Below are positions 11,474 to 27,541 of a stretch of 64,000 nucleotides of DNA, one piece after another. A program made the translations under genes and the position numbers. The stretch is from Pneumocystis sp. 'macacae' (Eukaryota; Ascomycota; Pneumocystomycetes; Pneumocystales; Pneumocystaceae): contig CM030723.1 in assembly GCA_018127085.1 (NCBI GenBank), positions 191,685 through 255,684 on the forward strand. Reading direction: 5' to 3'. How positions within the stretch are numbered: position 1 is the stretch's first letter; each line of letters begins with the position of its first letter. The notes under the pieces are model-generated. The model saw only the letters and a program-made list of their open reading frames with translations, was not told the origin of the DNA and ran no database searches.

Positions 11474-14400
11474 TTATGATATTTCCATAAACCACTGTCG
11501 AAGTGCATTTGACAATATATGAGCCAATTCTTTTACATCTCTCACAATCACAAAATGATCAAATGCAAATTCATCCATGTAGTTAATAATCTCCAGTGAT
11601 GTAGATCCGTCAGATTCTGTTTTGTAACGAGCTTGCTTCATATCAAGCAATGAGGTCGTCTTTCTTCCATGAATCATATCGATAATAACAAAAATAACCA
11701 TAATTTTTAATTCATGAGCCTTTCGTAAAAGACGTCTTAAAGAATCATGATCTTCGTATATACCATCCGATACAATAATCTCTAACTGCCATAGCTCCAT
11801 ATAAGACTTGATATGAAGCGTATTTCTTGCAGTTTCAAATATATTTATAGAAGTTTCTGCCAATGCCTTAATATCCGTTTTAGACTGATTGAATTTAAAC
11901 CTTTTAATTAATTTAGCACCAGACTCAGATGTAAAAGGCTCTTTAAAAGAATGTATCAACAAGGGTTTATCTCCAAAACTCATAATACAAATTTCCCCCA
12001 CTTCTAGAAGAGCAAGTGCCTTAGATATGACAGCAAGCGTCTTAAATGTTAAATTTATCGATCCAGATTCAGCCATTGATTTTGAATCATCTATACAAAT
12101 CATAACTTGATATTGTCTCTTACCGGGTTTTGTACGTCTCATCCAAATTTTATCTTTTCTATATTGACTAGCTATGTAAGGAATAATACGTCTCATATTT
12201 AATCTTTTGCCAGTACGATAGTCCCCTTGCATTTTCGTGGCCAAAGTAGGTTCAAGAATTAGTTTTAATTGCTCGCAAAGATAAATAGATAAATCATGAA
12301 CGGATTCCTCATGACTTTTCCATAAATGTATTGCATCATCATTAGACATAAAATCAGAAGAATCAGATTCAAAATCAGGTAAACCAAAAGAATTATTATC
12401 CAATATTTTTTCATGTAAATTAGCCATATTTTGCAGAAATACATCATTCATGTCTTGTCTTATATTAATCTTTTGGGCACCCATTTCAGCACAAGAAATC
12501 TCTAAATCAGAATTGTCAATATTTTTTCTCATATCAGCGGAAAAATTATTAAATTTTTCTATACTTGCATCATTATAATGTTTATTTATCTCATGTAGGC
12601 CATCTTCTATGTCAAATTTATTTTTTTCTTGGTTTTCAGGCAGGAATACTAAAGTATCAACATCTTCTTTCAAATCAGGATCCTTAACATACTCATATTC
12701 ATTATTATCTTCAGAAAAAATATTGTTAGATAAATTATTATAATCTTTTGAATTAAAAACATTATTAATGATCTTATTCCATTCTTCAAGCATATTTCCA
12801 AGATCCTTATACGAATCATTTAATGATTTAATAGATTCAAATTCCTTATTCATTTCTGAAATATTATCATTTTTTTGACATTCAATATTTTGACATTCAA
12901 TATCATTGTAATTATTCCCAAATTTAATATCATTATTTCCACTCAATTCATTAGATAAATTACTAATAAACGAATTACAAGTAGTTTCTAATGAAATATT
13001 CTTTTCATTATTTCTATAATCTTTATAAAAAGTTTCATTTGAAACAATAGAATTATTTTCAGTAAATAAATTTTTAGTTAAATCGATAAAAGATCGAGAA
13101 TTTCCATCTACATTGGAGCGATTTTCAGCACCAATATTCATACAATCAGTTTTATTCCCAGTACTGATATCCATGTCTTTTTTATATTTATCATCTACTA
13201 GATGTTTTTCAGAATCAAGTTCAGAATTCATAAAGTTATCTACATCATTATTTTCATATTCAAAAGAATTATTAATAGAATTCGATTTTTCATAGTCTAA
13301 TTCATCATGATCCAATTCCTTTTGTTCCAATTCATCATGATCCAATTCCTTTTGTTCCAATTCATCATGATCTAATTCTCCATGATCTAAATCCGAATCA
13401 CTAAATACATCATGACTATTATCGTTATCATCTAAATGAATATCATCAGCTAAACTCAAAGGTTCTATATTTTCTATGTTATCATTAAATTCAGTTTCCT
13501 GAACATTTTCCATAATTTCATCATTATCAAATATTCCATTACTATCATTATCATTTATATCAGGACTCTTTTTAAGTGTTGAAAAAACATTTTCTTTAGA
13601 TTCTTGAGCAACATATCTCATATCGCTTTCATTTTCATCTAATTTCCGACTATCAATATTATCTAGATCCTTTGATTCATTATTTTCCTGATCCCAAAAT
13701 TTTTGATCAATAGAATTTTGACAATCGACATAATTAATTTCGTCATCTAAAGTTTTATCATCTAAATCTTGATCTACTTGACTATCATAACAACTTCCTG
13801 ATATATTATCACTAAAATCATCAACTTTTGCATTATTATCAGAATTTTCAAAATTATTTTTCTCAGAATTTATCTCATCAGAACCTTCAAAATCTTCATT
13901 ATTAATTTTTTCTGTTACACTTCCTGTATTATCATCAGCAAAACCTGTGCTCTCAGAAACAGTAACATCCTTTTCATTGACACTACTTTGGTGAGGTATG
14001 CAAAAACCTTTTTCAATAAATGTCTTTAAAACTATTGAAAACAAAAGAGCCGATTTTACTATAGATTTATGATGACATATAAACTTCTTTAAGATGTATT
14101 TACATATTATTAAATATTGTTCCAATATCGGCATTGATAAACAATATATTGCTTTTAACTTGAGCAAGATATGAATATCTGAAAAACCAGTCATATTTAA
14201 TTTATCAATCTCAAAAATTGATTTTTCCAATAAAGAATTAATATTTTCAATTTCAAGAATATTTAAAGAACTAAGAAAAAACATATGTTTTTTCATCAAC
14301 CAAGCATCTTCTAAAATTCCATCAGAATTTTGTTCTACATCCAAAGATTTAATATCAGCTAATTTTTGTATAATCAATAATATTTTATCTGATAAATTTC

Positions 14401-17400
14401 TCATAAACATGTCCAGTTGTATAACAACTTCACCATAGTCATTTTCAAGAACTTCAGAATAATTTAATTTTAAAGAATTAATAGTATTCTTAATCCAAAC
14501 ACAAATAGGATTAACCAAATATGCACAAGGTGTAGGTTGAGCAGAATATGAAAACATCTTTTCTAATATTTTTTCCATCCACTTCATAAAATCAGAAACA
14601 AAAATATCTGTTGTTTTATCCATAATAATTCTATCTAAACCACCTAAACAACCAAATTCAGTTCTAAATTTCCTAATCCCTTCATTAATTATATCAAAAT
14701 CTTTTCCTAATTCATCTATTAATGGAAAAGAAATAGCACTTGAATGCGTATCTCGAATATTCTCCAAAATAGTAACAATGTTTTGTATATGGTTCAAAAA
14801 TGATTCAGACCTATCATATATATATTTATTTTTTCTATAATTTTTCAAAAATGAAGAATTTTTTTCAAACACCATGGTTTGTAATAAAGATAACACTGAC
14901 AATTTTTTTTCAAAATGAGGTATCTCAAATAAAATCTTTATCAAAGATGATCTCTCAAGTAGAATCATATAAAATAAAGAATTCAAAAGTCCTAATGAAC
15001 GTGAAATTTCATTTATACTTATATCATTAGAATGATCATTTTGAGATTGACGAATTTTTGTTATAAAAGTAATAAATTGAAAAAAATATTCATCAATAAT
15101 TTTTACAGAAGAAAACTCACTTCCATCTTTTAAGACCTGAATACCATAATATGGAATAGTTGTTAATAAATTATTAATATTAGACACTTTTTTAATGACA
15201 GATAGATTTGGATTTGTTTTAAGGCCTATTCTTTTTAATTCAGCAAGCATATCAGAAAAAAGCTTCTTCTTCCTTATTTTCAAATAACTCATTTCTATTT
15301 TTTTACTACTAGTCATAGAAGTGGATATAAAATCTTGTAATTCTTTCATATTTTCGACAATATCTATTATAAATAATTCAAATGGATTCTCATTAAATGA
15401 CAAATCCTGCTCATACTTTTGAACAATAAGGAACCACATATTTCGAACAGTATTTAAAATATTCCTATGTCTATAAGGAGCATCTAAACGATGTACAAAA
15501 TTAACTAAGTTAAAATAATTTAAAGACCATTTTAACAACTCTTCATTAACAATTGTTAATTTTAATTCCAAAGAAACATAAGGAGTAATAGTATTTCGAG
15601 AAACTAACAATGATAACTCAGTAGATGGTTCAATTAAAATAGATAATGATGGAATAGAAAGAAGCTCTCGATATTTTTTAACAACTTTATATAAAGACCG
15701 ATGAGATTTTCTTACACTTTCCTTCAAAGCAAAAACATTAGTATCCTTCCAGTTCATTAATTGTATTGTATTTTTTATACTTTCTTCTAAAGGAATTTTT
15801 CCTTCAGAAATTGCATTTCGAATTTTTGGTATATATAATGAATATAATGCAACAAGATTTTTAAGAGTCAATAAAATCCTTTTTTCTATAAATTCAGTTT
15901 CTCCAATAATAAACAAATGATTCGAAAAAGTATCAATAAGTTTCAAACGTTCTTCAAATTGTCCAAAAGAAGAACTAGTTATAAATTGATCTAATAAAGA
16001 AATTAACTCATTCATATAATTCTCTAAATCATTAGTTGAAAGAAGAGAACACGATTTTTTATATATTAAATTCTCATAAAGATAGAACCACCAAACTGTT
16101 ATTTCATTGTGTTTTTCTTTATCTTCTAATTTAAATAGATCATTCCAACAACTTAATTCAAGTTTTCTCCATTTTATAATCATTTTTTTTAAATCCTCTA
16201 TATTAGCATCAAGAGAATATGAAGAACTTGCTACAGATTTCCATTGATCAACAATACCATATAGTTGTTCTAGTGCTATAAGACTTTGAGCAAGAGGCAT
16301 TTCTATCCCTGCTTTTAGAATAATATCTGAACGAGTTATTATCTCATGAAGAATAGAATTCTCTGGCCACTCTTCGAGAAATCGTTGCGCCTTAGAGTTT
16401 AAATCTTTAAGTATTAAACCAAGTTTAACAGATTCTTTAATATTCGAATCTTTATAAAAATTATACAACCAATCATTAAAATCCTGAAATATTGGCAATA
16501 CAAAGCTAGAATCACCAAGAATACCTTTCATATAATATATTAAAGATGGAAGTACAATCTCATCTACTTTAGAATTAATGTTAAAATTATCCAAAGTTAA
16601 TAATTTTATTCCGAGATTTAATGCAGAATTAACCAATTCAAAACAAGAAATAGCAGTTTCAGAATCATTAAAAAGTTTTTTATGAATATTGACAAGCTCT
16701 ATATAACAAAGACTTCTACCTTTTGTTTTCAAAGATTTATATTCTTTTAATTCCTTATCAAACTCCTCAAAGTCTGGAAACAAAGTTTTATAATCATCAG
16801 CCTCAAGAGGGGTTATTTTATAAACAGACTCTTTTTCTAGCGCCAATTTAACTTCTTCATCTCTTTCAATAACCCATTTTGAATAAAAATATCGAAAAAT
16901 ATAATCAACAATTTCTATATAATTAAAAGAATTAGATAAAAATGAATGTTTTTTAAAAAAAGATAACTTTTTAAGACAGAAAATCATAAAATGATCCACA
17001 AATACAGAATCCAATTTATAATAGAAAGGCTGATTTAAAAATAATTTTATGAAAGTAATATCAAACGATTTAGTCAATATTGTATTAATATCAAAAAGAT
17101 TTAAAAATATATTCATGGTTAAATCTTCACATGTAGAATTAGAAAATTGCTCCGTCTGTTTTATAAGAGCTAACGCAAAATTTATAACCTTTAATGATCC
17201 AGATATAGGTTTTAAAATATCATTATAATACAAATATGATTCAAGTCGATCTATTAACTGATACGTCGTTTTTTGTAAAGTATTTAAATGAGAAATAGCA
17301 TTAATTTCTTTATTTTCGAAACTTTCAATAATGTTTTCCAATGAATGATTAAAAATAAAAATTTGCAATACCTTTTCAAATTCCCTATGTATACTGATAA

Positions 17401-20400
17401 TTTCTGAAACAGAAGGACGATAAACATATGGAAAAATAACTTTCTTTGATTCTAAATTCTGATAACGTACCTGCAAATTCTTTATAGAAATATTATCATT
17501 ACAACCAGTAAATTCATCTTCATATAATTTTCTTAAATCAATCTCAGTAGAAATACAATCTAATCGTTTTTTATGAAGTTCAATTTGAACTATAGGAAAA
17601 ATTGCTGGATCATAAGGTATATTTGGAACATATAAATAAAGAAATCCCAATTCAAAAAGAATAAAAGCCTTTCCAAGTTTTAATAAAAATTCAGATTCAG
17701 TAATTTCTAAATTTTGAATAAGTGAAAAAAAAAATAACAAAGAGGGTATAAAATATATATTAACAGTTTTTTTTAATTTCAAATGATCAATTTTCTGAAG
17801 CTTTTCTTTTAATTCTTCTAAAATTTCAATACTTTCTTTTTGATTATTATAAGATCTAAACTTTAATTTTCTTAAATTAGTCAAAATAATATGATGATCT
17901 GAAGAACAATAGAAAGATTTATGAATATCAAAAATCTTTATTAAATCAATAACATTTTATAGGAAATCCAAAAAACGCACCTGAATAAACTTTTCAATAA
18001 ATACTTCAAGAATAAATAAAATTTTATCATTCTTTATATACCACGTGTGGCGAAATACATGTAGAGTCAAATCTGATAAACTAGATTTCATTTGTTCAAA
18101 ATTTTCAAACAAAGCATTTTTTATATCATAACTATATAATAATTATTAAATAGAACTAAAATTTATGTTAACTAACATAGCTGTTGCAATCGTTTTTATT
18201 GGCTTTCCAAAAAAAAGGAATGCAGGAAATGATTCAATTAACAATCCCTAAAAAATCAATATGTTTAGATTTTAAGTAGTTTGCCATACAAGAGATTCAG
18301 AAGATAAAAAGCATCGATTTGTAGTATCAAAATAAGAGTCAAAAATTCGAGATACTAAAGATCCATTCTCAACTTTTACTATTAAAAATATTCTTTAATA
18401 TTCTAAAAACTTACAAACTCCTTTATACGCAATAATATATGGAATCAAGGAAATAGACGACCTATTTGTCCATATATGCGAAGAAAGTACCATATCATAT
18501 ATATCCTAAACTATTAAAATGCCTAATAAAAATATCCAACTACCTTAGAAATAAAACCATATTTCAAAATATAATTTATTACAAACATTTCCAAACAAGA
18601 AAATATAACATTAAAGGAATCAATAACTAGAGAAGAATGCTTAAATCCAATACAAGCGTTTTTATGAAAATCAATTTTGTTCATATTATTTTCCAAATCT
18701 TTTAAAAAATTATCAATTTTAAAACTAATTTGAAAAGAATCTATTTCTGAAGAAATTTCCCCAATATTAGTAGATACAGTAAAAATAGAGTAACAATTTT
18801 CTAGAAACAAAGATCTAACATTCAACACTATACTTGAAATATATTCTGTAGATTTTAGTCAACAAAAAATATTTATAAAATAATTACCATTATGCTGAAG
18901 ATTATAATCAAACCTACTCATACATGATAACAATTCTTTATATATCGACCATGTATATTCAAATTTTGGAAGCTCAGGTTTTATTTTTTTCCAAATAATT
19001 TCCATAGAAAATCCAGTTTTGAGCTCAAAATTCAAATCAAACAATCTAATTATTTGATCAATACGTTTTCTAGAATCATCTGGTAACAAATTTCCATATC
19101 TCTGATTCCATACTTGTAAATCAGTATTATAAACATGATATTTACTATAATCAACAAATTGAACATTTGTAAATTCATAAATATAGTGCCAAATATCGAT
19201 CAAATAAATAATACCATCAGTAAATTCCTATAATACATATACCTAAAAATTATTATAAGTATCTAACGACTTACCTGATCAATATAATCAAAAATTTCTT
19301 GAGTTAAAAGTAATTCTATCTCATTTAAAAGAGATGATAGAAATTCAAAAACGTTAATATGCAATAGTGCACCAACTTCATCAGAGTATAAATTCAAACA
19401 TGATTTTTCCAATATTGTCATATTCACATTAGATATATCCTGAGATTTTTCTTCTATAGTTTTACGAATAACCTTCAAATCTATATATTTTGAAAAAAGA
19501 TTATACATATAACATAATTTTATATGCATAGAAAAATTTCTAGTAGAATTTAAATTAGATAAATTACTTGAAATTATGTTCTTAATATATGGATTAATTA
19601 AAGGATATAAAGGCTGTATAATTGTTAGTATTAACTAATAATTATCTCATATAAAAACCTGAGAATTTACAAAATCTTCAAAAAAATCAGAGCTACCAAT
19701 AAGATCTTTATAAAAATCACAAATTTTTTGATATAAAAAGGATTTCTGAAACTCAGTAGATTTATATATCAAATTTAAAATAATATCTCTTCTTATTTGC
19801 AAAAACATACCACTATCAATTATATAAGATGAATACCACCTTTTCAAAAGATCTATTTGTTTTATCGGAATATGTTCTAAAAATAAATCTCCTAATATAG
19901 GCATATTTTTTTCTGAATAATATTTTTTTAGGACTTTTCCATACAAATGAAAGTGATTAAACATAAAGGAAGGCAGTGAACTAAAAAGAATAGAATCGTT
20001 AGAATCAGAAGCAGAAAACATAACTACAGGTTCTATTTGATTATCTGAATGCAATTTATCGCAAAAAATTTCAACACATCTATTTCTCATCGCTCTAGAA
20101 AGTTCACCATTGGCTGGATCCATTGTTAGGATAATTCGAAAATTTGGATGAGAGTTTATTAAAAAAGGCTTTCCATCTAAAGAATTCCTTTCATTCAAAA
20201 CAAGTTTTCCTTTAGGTTCCATAAGAGAATTAATTCGATCTAATACAGAAGAATTACATAAATTAGCATTATCTAAAAGAAGCCATTCCCCATTTTTTAC
20301 AGCTTGCACCAAAATACTATCGACCCATTCAAATTGAGTTGGTTTATATGTATCATCAGCCAATACATATTTTTTTAACTTTTGAAAAATCTGCTGGAAT

Positions 20401-23400
20401 AAAGAATCATGAGCTATAGATAGATTAGATAATTCTGTAAACAATGAGACGATATCCGATAAAAGTTTACGATAATCAGATACTGTTTGTCGTCCTTGAA
20501 CTTCAATTAATTGCAATATACGATTGTATATAATTACATGTTCTAGATTTTTTTCTTGAAATGAAAGTAATAGAAAATGCAATTTGCTCTTACAAAATTC
20601 TTGAACATTAGTAATAAATTTATTCAGCTTTAAAATCAAGTCGATTTGTTCAAACCCTCCTATGATATCCGTTGTATCTATATCATTATTAACAGGAAAT
20701 TCGACAAGTTTTGCCCCTAAAATAAAAGAAATAAACTTAATCAAAGATGTCTTTCCAGAAGCTGATGGTCCTACCAAAATACATGGCCAATTAAATTTAA
20801 TACAGAAAATCAAACTCTCGATAATTTTTAACTGATTTTTAAAAATATTAAAGAAAGAATTCTTATTATAATTTAAAATAGAATTTCGAGGTAACAATGC
20901 ATGACCGACTTGAAAAAAGTTCGTACTAAGTCTATAATATAAGTTATAATTAGCAGGAGGATTTCCAAAAACTTCTTGATAAATTCTATCAACAATTTTC
21001 TGATCTTTTACTGTTCTAAACCTTTGTTTTATAATTATATCTAAAAACTCAGAAAGACATCCTCCATGTAAATTTAACTTTTCATATTCGAAAATCTCAA
21101 GCCATCTCAAAATATCTCTCAAATTAAACTCCCAAGGACCACCACAGATTCCAAAATCATAATTCAGAGACAATTCAGTATTTAATCTTTCAATAAACAA
21201 TATAATTTTCTTTTTTATTAATAGATCCACATGAGGAAAAATATAATCACATATACACAATAAATCCTGAAAAGACATCTTTTCAATATGAACAACTACA
21301 AACCTGTTTATAAACGACTTCGGTAATCCTTTACGACCACCTCCTTGAGAATGTGGATTTTGTGCAGCAAAGACTCTAAATGAAGGATGACAAACAAATG
21401 TTTGATTTAATTCTGGTATAAAAGCTTGAGCTCTATGATCAAGACATGCATTAAGACCTTCTAGTATAGACTGTGGAGCTAAATTCATTTCATCAAGAAG
21501 TACCCAATGACCATTTTTCATAGCATATAAAAAAGGCCCATCATGCCAAGCAAATTCAGTAGTCTCACCATCTACAGGGAGATCAGAGCCAAATAAATCC
21601 ATTAAGTCGGTTTGTTCAGATAAATTTATTCTTATTAACTGAAAACCAGCAATAGATGCAATAGTTGATATAAGAGATGTTTTCCCTACGCCTGGACTTC
21701 CTTCAAGTAAGATAGGTTTAGATACTTGCATTGCCCGTAAAATCCGCATTGCATTAAAGGATGTAATAGATGCACATAAACTATAAGATGAACTGTCTGA
21801 AATATAAGGTCCACGTCGAAAAGAGAAAGATCCAATTTTCAATATTTCTTTTTCAATGATTATCTGAGGTATTCTTAAAAACTCTGACTGCAAATTTTCA
21901 CCTACCAAACTGGAAAGATAATCAACTGACTCAAGTTTCTTATTTTGAATTTGTTCTGTAGTTAACTTAGAAAAAAAACCTGAATTTACACCTATTTTAT
22001 CAATATAAACCAAAGAAGCACCATGTAAAATATAATGTGTTATTGAAGTATGAATACCAGGTAAATTCATATAATCAACCCATAATAATATGTCTCTTAT
22101 AGATAATGATCCTGATGAACCAAATGAAAACTTTTGTTGAAACCAAAAAGAAAACGAAACAAGTATTTTTGAGTATTGGTAAAACTCATCTTTAAGTCTT
22201 GAACAAACAATTTTCAAAATATCATCTTCATCAAATGTTGAGGGAATCCAAATTTCAGTAAACCTATTTCGTAAAGCAGGAGAGAGCTCTTTTTTACCAT
22301 AATCACCACCAGGATTCATTGTAGCCATAAATTTAAAACCATCTTTAGCCTTTATTAGATTTTCATCCACTGATTTTTCAGCTAAAGTAATTGTACGAGA
22401 TGGTTCTAAAACACTATTGAGTCTTTCCAAAACAGAATCATCAGCAAGAGATATCTCATCAAGCAAAAAATATTCTCCAGATTTCATTGCTTTCACTAAA
22501 GCACCATCGCACCAATCAAACATTTTTCTATATTGTACAAGATCTTTTTCAATAGAATCAATAATATTATGATAAATAGTACCCTTAGAATTTTCTTTAA
22601 TATTATTAATTTCCAAACTTAAAAACGCAGTTATTAAATCTAACAAAGCAGTAGATTTATTATTATCAAAATACATAGAATCAATATATACCAATAATTT
22701 AGAAATATTATCAGATAACCTTCTACAAAGCATATCTTTATTTCTTAGAGGTCTCTGAGTCCCAATAATATCACTTGATTCCATATTTTGATGTACATTT
22801 ACAATATGCAAGAATGAAGAATGACTTTTAGAAATAGCTTGACAAATGCTCGTTTTTCCAGTACCAGTATCGCCTACAAGAAGCACAGGTTCATTATTCT
22901 CTAATGCAAGAGAAACCAATCGAAACAATCTTTTCATAGAATTAGTCCAAACAATTCCATCTAAATTAGGAAAACAATTAGAAGATGAACATTCTTCTGT
23001 ATCATTGATATAATATAACTCGTTTTCAGATATTTTCACTTTCATAGTAGCCTCAATAATCTCTTTAACAATTGTTTTCTCATCATTTCTTCGTACACGT
23101 TCACCTAACAACATATATCCATTGTTTGCAAACTCTTGATAAGTAGAAAATTCCCTACTAGCCCAACGAAATAGATCACGCAAAGTCATAAAACTACTTT
23201 TTTGTTGAAAAATCATAGATGATTCGCGTTGCAAAGACAATTTCTTAGAAAAATTAATATTATTAAATAATTAACTAAAAGCAAATCATCATTACCTTAT
23301 AAACTTGAACCATTTTCATAGCATAAGAAGGTGGTACACGACATCGATTACATAAAATGATTTCAAGTTCATTTTCAGGTATACTGTCATAATGCAATTC

Positions 23401-26400
23401 CAAAAATCTATTGCGAAATGCACGAGACAAATATTTCCGCCCACCATAAATTCCAGGAGGATTTTGGGTAGCAAAAAGCATAAAATGAGGATGAGGCTTC
23501 ACAATTTCTTGAGTTTCAGATATTAACAATTCTCTATTATCATCTAACAATCTGTTAAGTGCTTCAAGAACATCTGAAGGTGCTAAATTTAATTCATCTA
23601 ACACAATCCAATATCCATTGCGTAATGCTTCTACCATAACTCCTTCTTTAAATTTGAGATTTCCAGAATCGTCAGAAATATAGGCACCAATATACTCTTG
23701 GAGATCAATATGCTCATGATTATTAATTCTAACAAATTTATGACCAGTTAACTTAGCAATATATTCAATCATACTTGTTTTTCCACTCGAAGTAGGCCCT
23801 TGAAGTAGAATTGGAAATTTTCCAGTAGTTGTAGCTCTTATTAAATTTAACATATTTTTTTCAACTGATTGTGTTATAATATAATCATTATCATTTTCTA
23901 TTTCATAATTCCCTTTAGGCATCCAATAATGCTTAAACTGTATATAATTGCCATTTAAAGGTCTTTTGGGAATTTGTGCAAATGAAGATTTCAAATTCTT
24001 CAAATGATCAATGGTATATTGTTTAATAACTGGATGAAGAATTTCTTCACTATTCCTTTCCAATAAAGTTAGATATAGCATACAAAATCCTTCATATAAA
24101 GATCTCCGCAATTCATATAATTGAGAAATTTCATTCACATATATTAATGTCCGAGTTAATGTTCTAATACTATAATGAGGTTTTTGACCAGAAGAATCAA
24201 CCAAAATATTCTCATTCTCTAAGTGTTTTGCTTTCAAATGAAAATGAGCAATATCATACAAAATCTTCTCATCAGAAAAAGTAAGATGTCCTATATATTT
24301 GTGAATTATAGAAAATAAATCATCAAAACTCTGATCAGGAGAATGAACAAAAAATTCAGTAAACCTTGATCTTAAAGATAACGATAAATCACGCTTTCCA
24401 ATATCTGTAGAAGGATTCATGCATGCAAATAAACGAAAATTAGGATGAAAATGAACGGGATCAATATCGCCTTTCTCTGACAAAAAAATAGAGCCCTTTT
24501 CTTGTAAGATTCCACTAATATTCTCAAGAATACCGAATTCTGCTAAATTAATTTCATCCAATAAAATCCAACTACCATTTCGAATCGCTTTTATTAAAGG
24601 CCCTTCTACAAAACCAAAAACAAAAGATTCAGAATTCCCTAAAACGTAACTTTCAAACTTGGACACATCCTTAGAAAAAGCTTCCAACTTTTGCTTTAAT
24701 CCTGGTCCAAATCGGAGTCTTTTTTTTAAAATATCGGACATTTCATTATTCTTTTTATCGTCATAAACAGATGAAATTCGTTTTTGAGCAGTATCAATTA
24801 CAACCTTAAATAACCTAATCATATATTTCCATTTTTTAGAAGAATATGCCTTTCTAATTGCTTCAAGAAAAGTATAATTTTTTTGTTTTGAAAATATCAT
24901 ACTAAAAAGATTATCAAATTGATCTTTTAAAGAAATAGAAATAGTTTTTAAATCAACTGGTCTAAATCCACCAATAAGATCAGTATTTTCTGTTTGTTGA
25001 GACATATTAATAACTATTAATTCATGACCAAGAATATTTGCAAGATATTGAACAGTTGTAGTCTTCCCTGTCCCTGTTTCTCCAACTAACAATACGTGTT
25101 CTCCAGATTCTACAGAAATCCCTAATTGCTCTAACAACTTTAATACAGAAGACGTAAAAGCAAAAGGATATTTAAAACGCGAAACTATAAATTCAGAACA
25201 TTTTTGAAAACATGCTCTTCCAATTCTTATATGATTCTCAAAATCTTCATATCTAGGAATATAAGATTTAATGTACAACTCAGCCCAATTAGACAAATAG
25301 CCAAGAGTTTGAGCTATTTTTTGAACAATTAAAAATTTTCCAACACTTGTCTGAATCATCCCTGAAAAACAATCTACAGCATTATAAAACATATTATCAA
25401 TAATATCTTGAGAAATATAATTATCTTGTAAAGAAATCCTATCATTACTAAGAAAAATAGCTATACGTTTACACCATTTCATTAAATCCTTCATCGAAAC
25501 AATCCTTCCAAAAGCTATTTTGCTTACAGAATGAAATATAGGATCATTATAAGTAGAAAGAACAACTCCATAAACCTCAATAATTTTTTGAGATAATTTT
25601 TTTAAAATTTGAAATTTCGAACAAACCAATGCAGATAATTCAATTATTGGAATATCATCAATCTCAACAGTTTGCCATAACCTACTCCCCAAAAGTTTTA
25701 TATTACTATTCTTATGAATATTTGTTGAAATAGTTGCTATTATTTGAAAACCATAAGCAGCAATTACTTTTTCTCCTCTACTAGAGATTTTAAGTTCATT
25801 ATTTTCTAATAATGGCAAAAGAACACCCATAACCTCACTTGGTGCCTTATCAATATCCTCAATTAGAACATATCTTCCTTCTTGAACAGCTCTAGTAAGA
25901 ATTCCCGGTTTCCAATCAAAAATACCAGGTTTTGAGCCCATTACATAAGTTCCAATCAAACTTTTTAAATCTATTTGATCACCTAGATATATACGAACTA
26001 AGTTGTCATAATTTCCTAACATCTTTGTAACGCTTTCAACAATGAACGTTTTACCAGAACCAAGTGGTCCTAAAAGAAGAACAGGTTTCTGATTTAATAA
26101 CATTTTGCTAAAATTTTTCAAGTTTTTTTGAGACGTAGGAGTCATAACAAAATCAGTATTAGTAGAATGTAAAAAATTCAATTTTGGAAGATTAATACCA
26201 CATATAGGAACCATTAGATGAGATTGATCCAAATCATGAATAGTACGAATTCTATTCGTTGAAAAATAATTACGAGCAGAAACTCTATCTAAAAAATTCA
26301 CCTTTGACTCATTTTCAAGCAAACTACACACATTAGAAAATATTATCATAGAAAAAAAATAGTTACAGAAAAAAAGAAAAATCTATAATTTTTCCAAAAT

Positions 26401-27135
26401 ATAAATAATCAACAGGTCCCAGACCAACATAAAAAGATACCAGCCTTTCTCTTTTTTCATCTGATAAAGAAAGTAGTATACACAAAATCTCAATAGCAAG
26501 AAACCGTACAATAGGAGCTTGATAATATAAAAAAGACCAAATATACGAAATAGAAATAAAAGGTGAAAAAAAGGCAGGATCAAAAATAATTAAACGATAT
26601 ACAGCTAGTAAAAGCTCTGAAGTAAAAGATTCTACTTCCTAAAAAATCTTATATCAGTAATTATTGGGCAAAGCATTTAATACATACAATTCCTTCATAT
26701 TGTTTTTTTGTATTACAAATAGAACTAAATGTACTAGAAAATGACAAAAACGGACAAAGAATCCTCAGTGAATATCTAAATCAAAAAAGTAAGATAAATT
26801 CTCTTATAAAAAACATACGGTTTTAAAGATGGAGCTAAAGGTAGCAATTTTGCAAATGCACATATAATTTCTTGCGCTTTTTCATTCTTTATAAGATCCC
26901 ATCTCGAAACAAGAGATGATAACACAGGATAATACAGCTCTGCAACTATTAATGTAAAGTTCGGATTTAGTAACAAAAATGCAACAGTGTCAAGATAAAT
27001 TGCATTAGATGAAGTTTCAGAAATCAATTTTTTTCTAATTTCCTCAGGTATTTCGCAAAGAGAAAGAAGTTCTGACGTAGCTGATTCATAATTCATAATT
27101 TCTTCATTGAACTGACTTATATTTTCTCCCATCAT
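11474..27135 (-). CDS. MDN1: midasin, dynein-like AAA ATPase of 60S biogenesis
   Basis: Giant ATPase (about 5000 residues) that strips assembly factors such as Ytm1 and Rsa4 from pre-60S particles. It reads right to left. The N-terminal helical domain starts MMGENISQFNEE at 27135. Six AAA modules follow, with P-loops GPLGSGKT (about 26,060), GETGTGKT (25,075), GPTSSGKT (23,790), GDTGTGKT (22,865), GSPGVGKT (21,695) and GPSASGKT (20,760). Walker B motifs such as LLDEMNLAP and VLDELNLAP are present. A long helical linker is partly cut into small exons (17.9-19.6 kb). An Asp/Glu/Asn-rich segment lies at about 12.5-14.0 kb. The C-terminal VWA/MIDAS domain shows ICIDDSKSMAES near 12,080. The last exon (to about 17.88 kb) is more than 6 kb without an intron. 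The apparent start of that frame is a TTG, which shows the frame continues from an upstream exon. Length and order match the family. Confidence 0.95.
13301..13372 (-). repeat. 30-bp tandem repeat in the MDN1 acidic segment
   Basis: Two identical 30-bp units (13301-13330 and 13331-13360) and a partial third (to 13372). On the MDN1 coding strand each encodes a ten-residue acidic unit, LEQKELDHDE. Perfect identity suggests recent slippage inside an already low-complexity Asp/Glu region. Confidence 0.85.
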
Positions 27136-27541
27136 ATTTGTACTAGTCGAAATACGTTATTCGTTACCGCAGCAACAAAAGGACTGGAGTAGAAGACATG
27201 CTAATAATTCTTCAAACCAAAAAATACAACATAATGCTTGATGATGTCTCAATTCATTAAAAATTATATAAAATACATTAAAGTGATTTATCCATATTTT
27301 TTTATTCAAAAAAATCAAACACCCAACAATACACTTTTATACTGATTAAACGGTGTGAAAAAACTAGATCTTACCACATTACAAATAAATTCAAAGTAAT
27401 ATAAAAAGACTTAAGTGGAGAGAATTCAAGCCATTAAACATATTTTATAAGTTTTCCTGCCTTTGAAAAGGAGATAAAAGAGCTCAATACAATAAAAAAA
27501 CAGAAAAAGCGTAAATTTAAACGATACGCAATAATTTTACA
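27136..27541. other. divergent promoter region, MDN1 / ITC1
   Basis: About 400 AT-rich bases between two divergent starts. I see no gene or clear motif. Confidence 0.5.
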
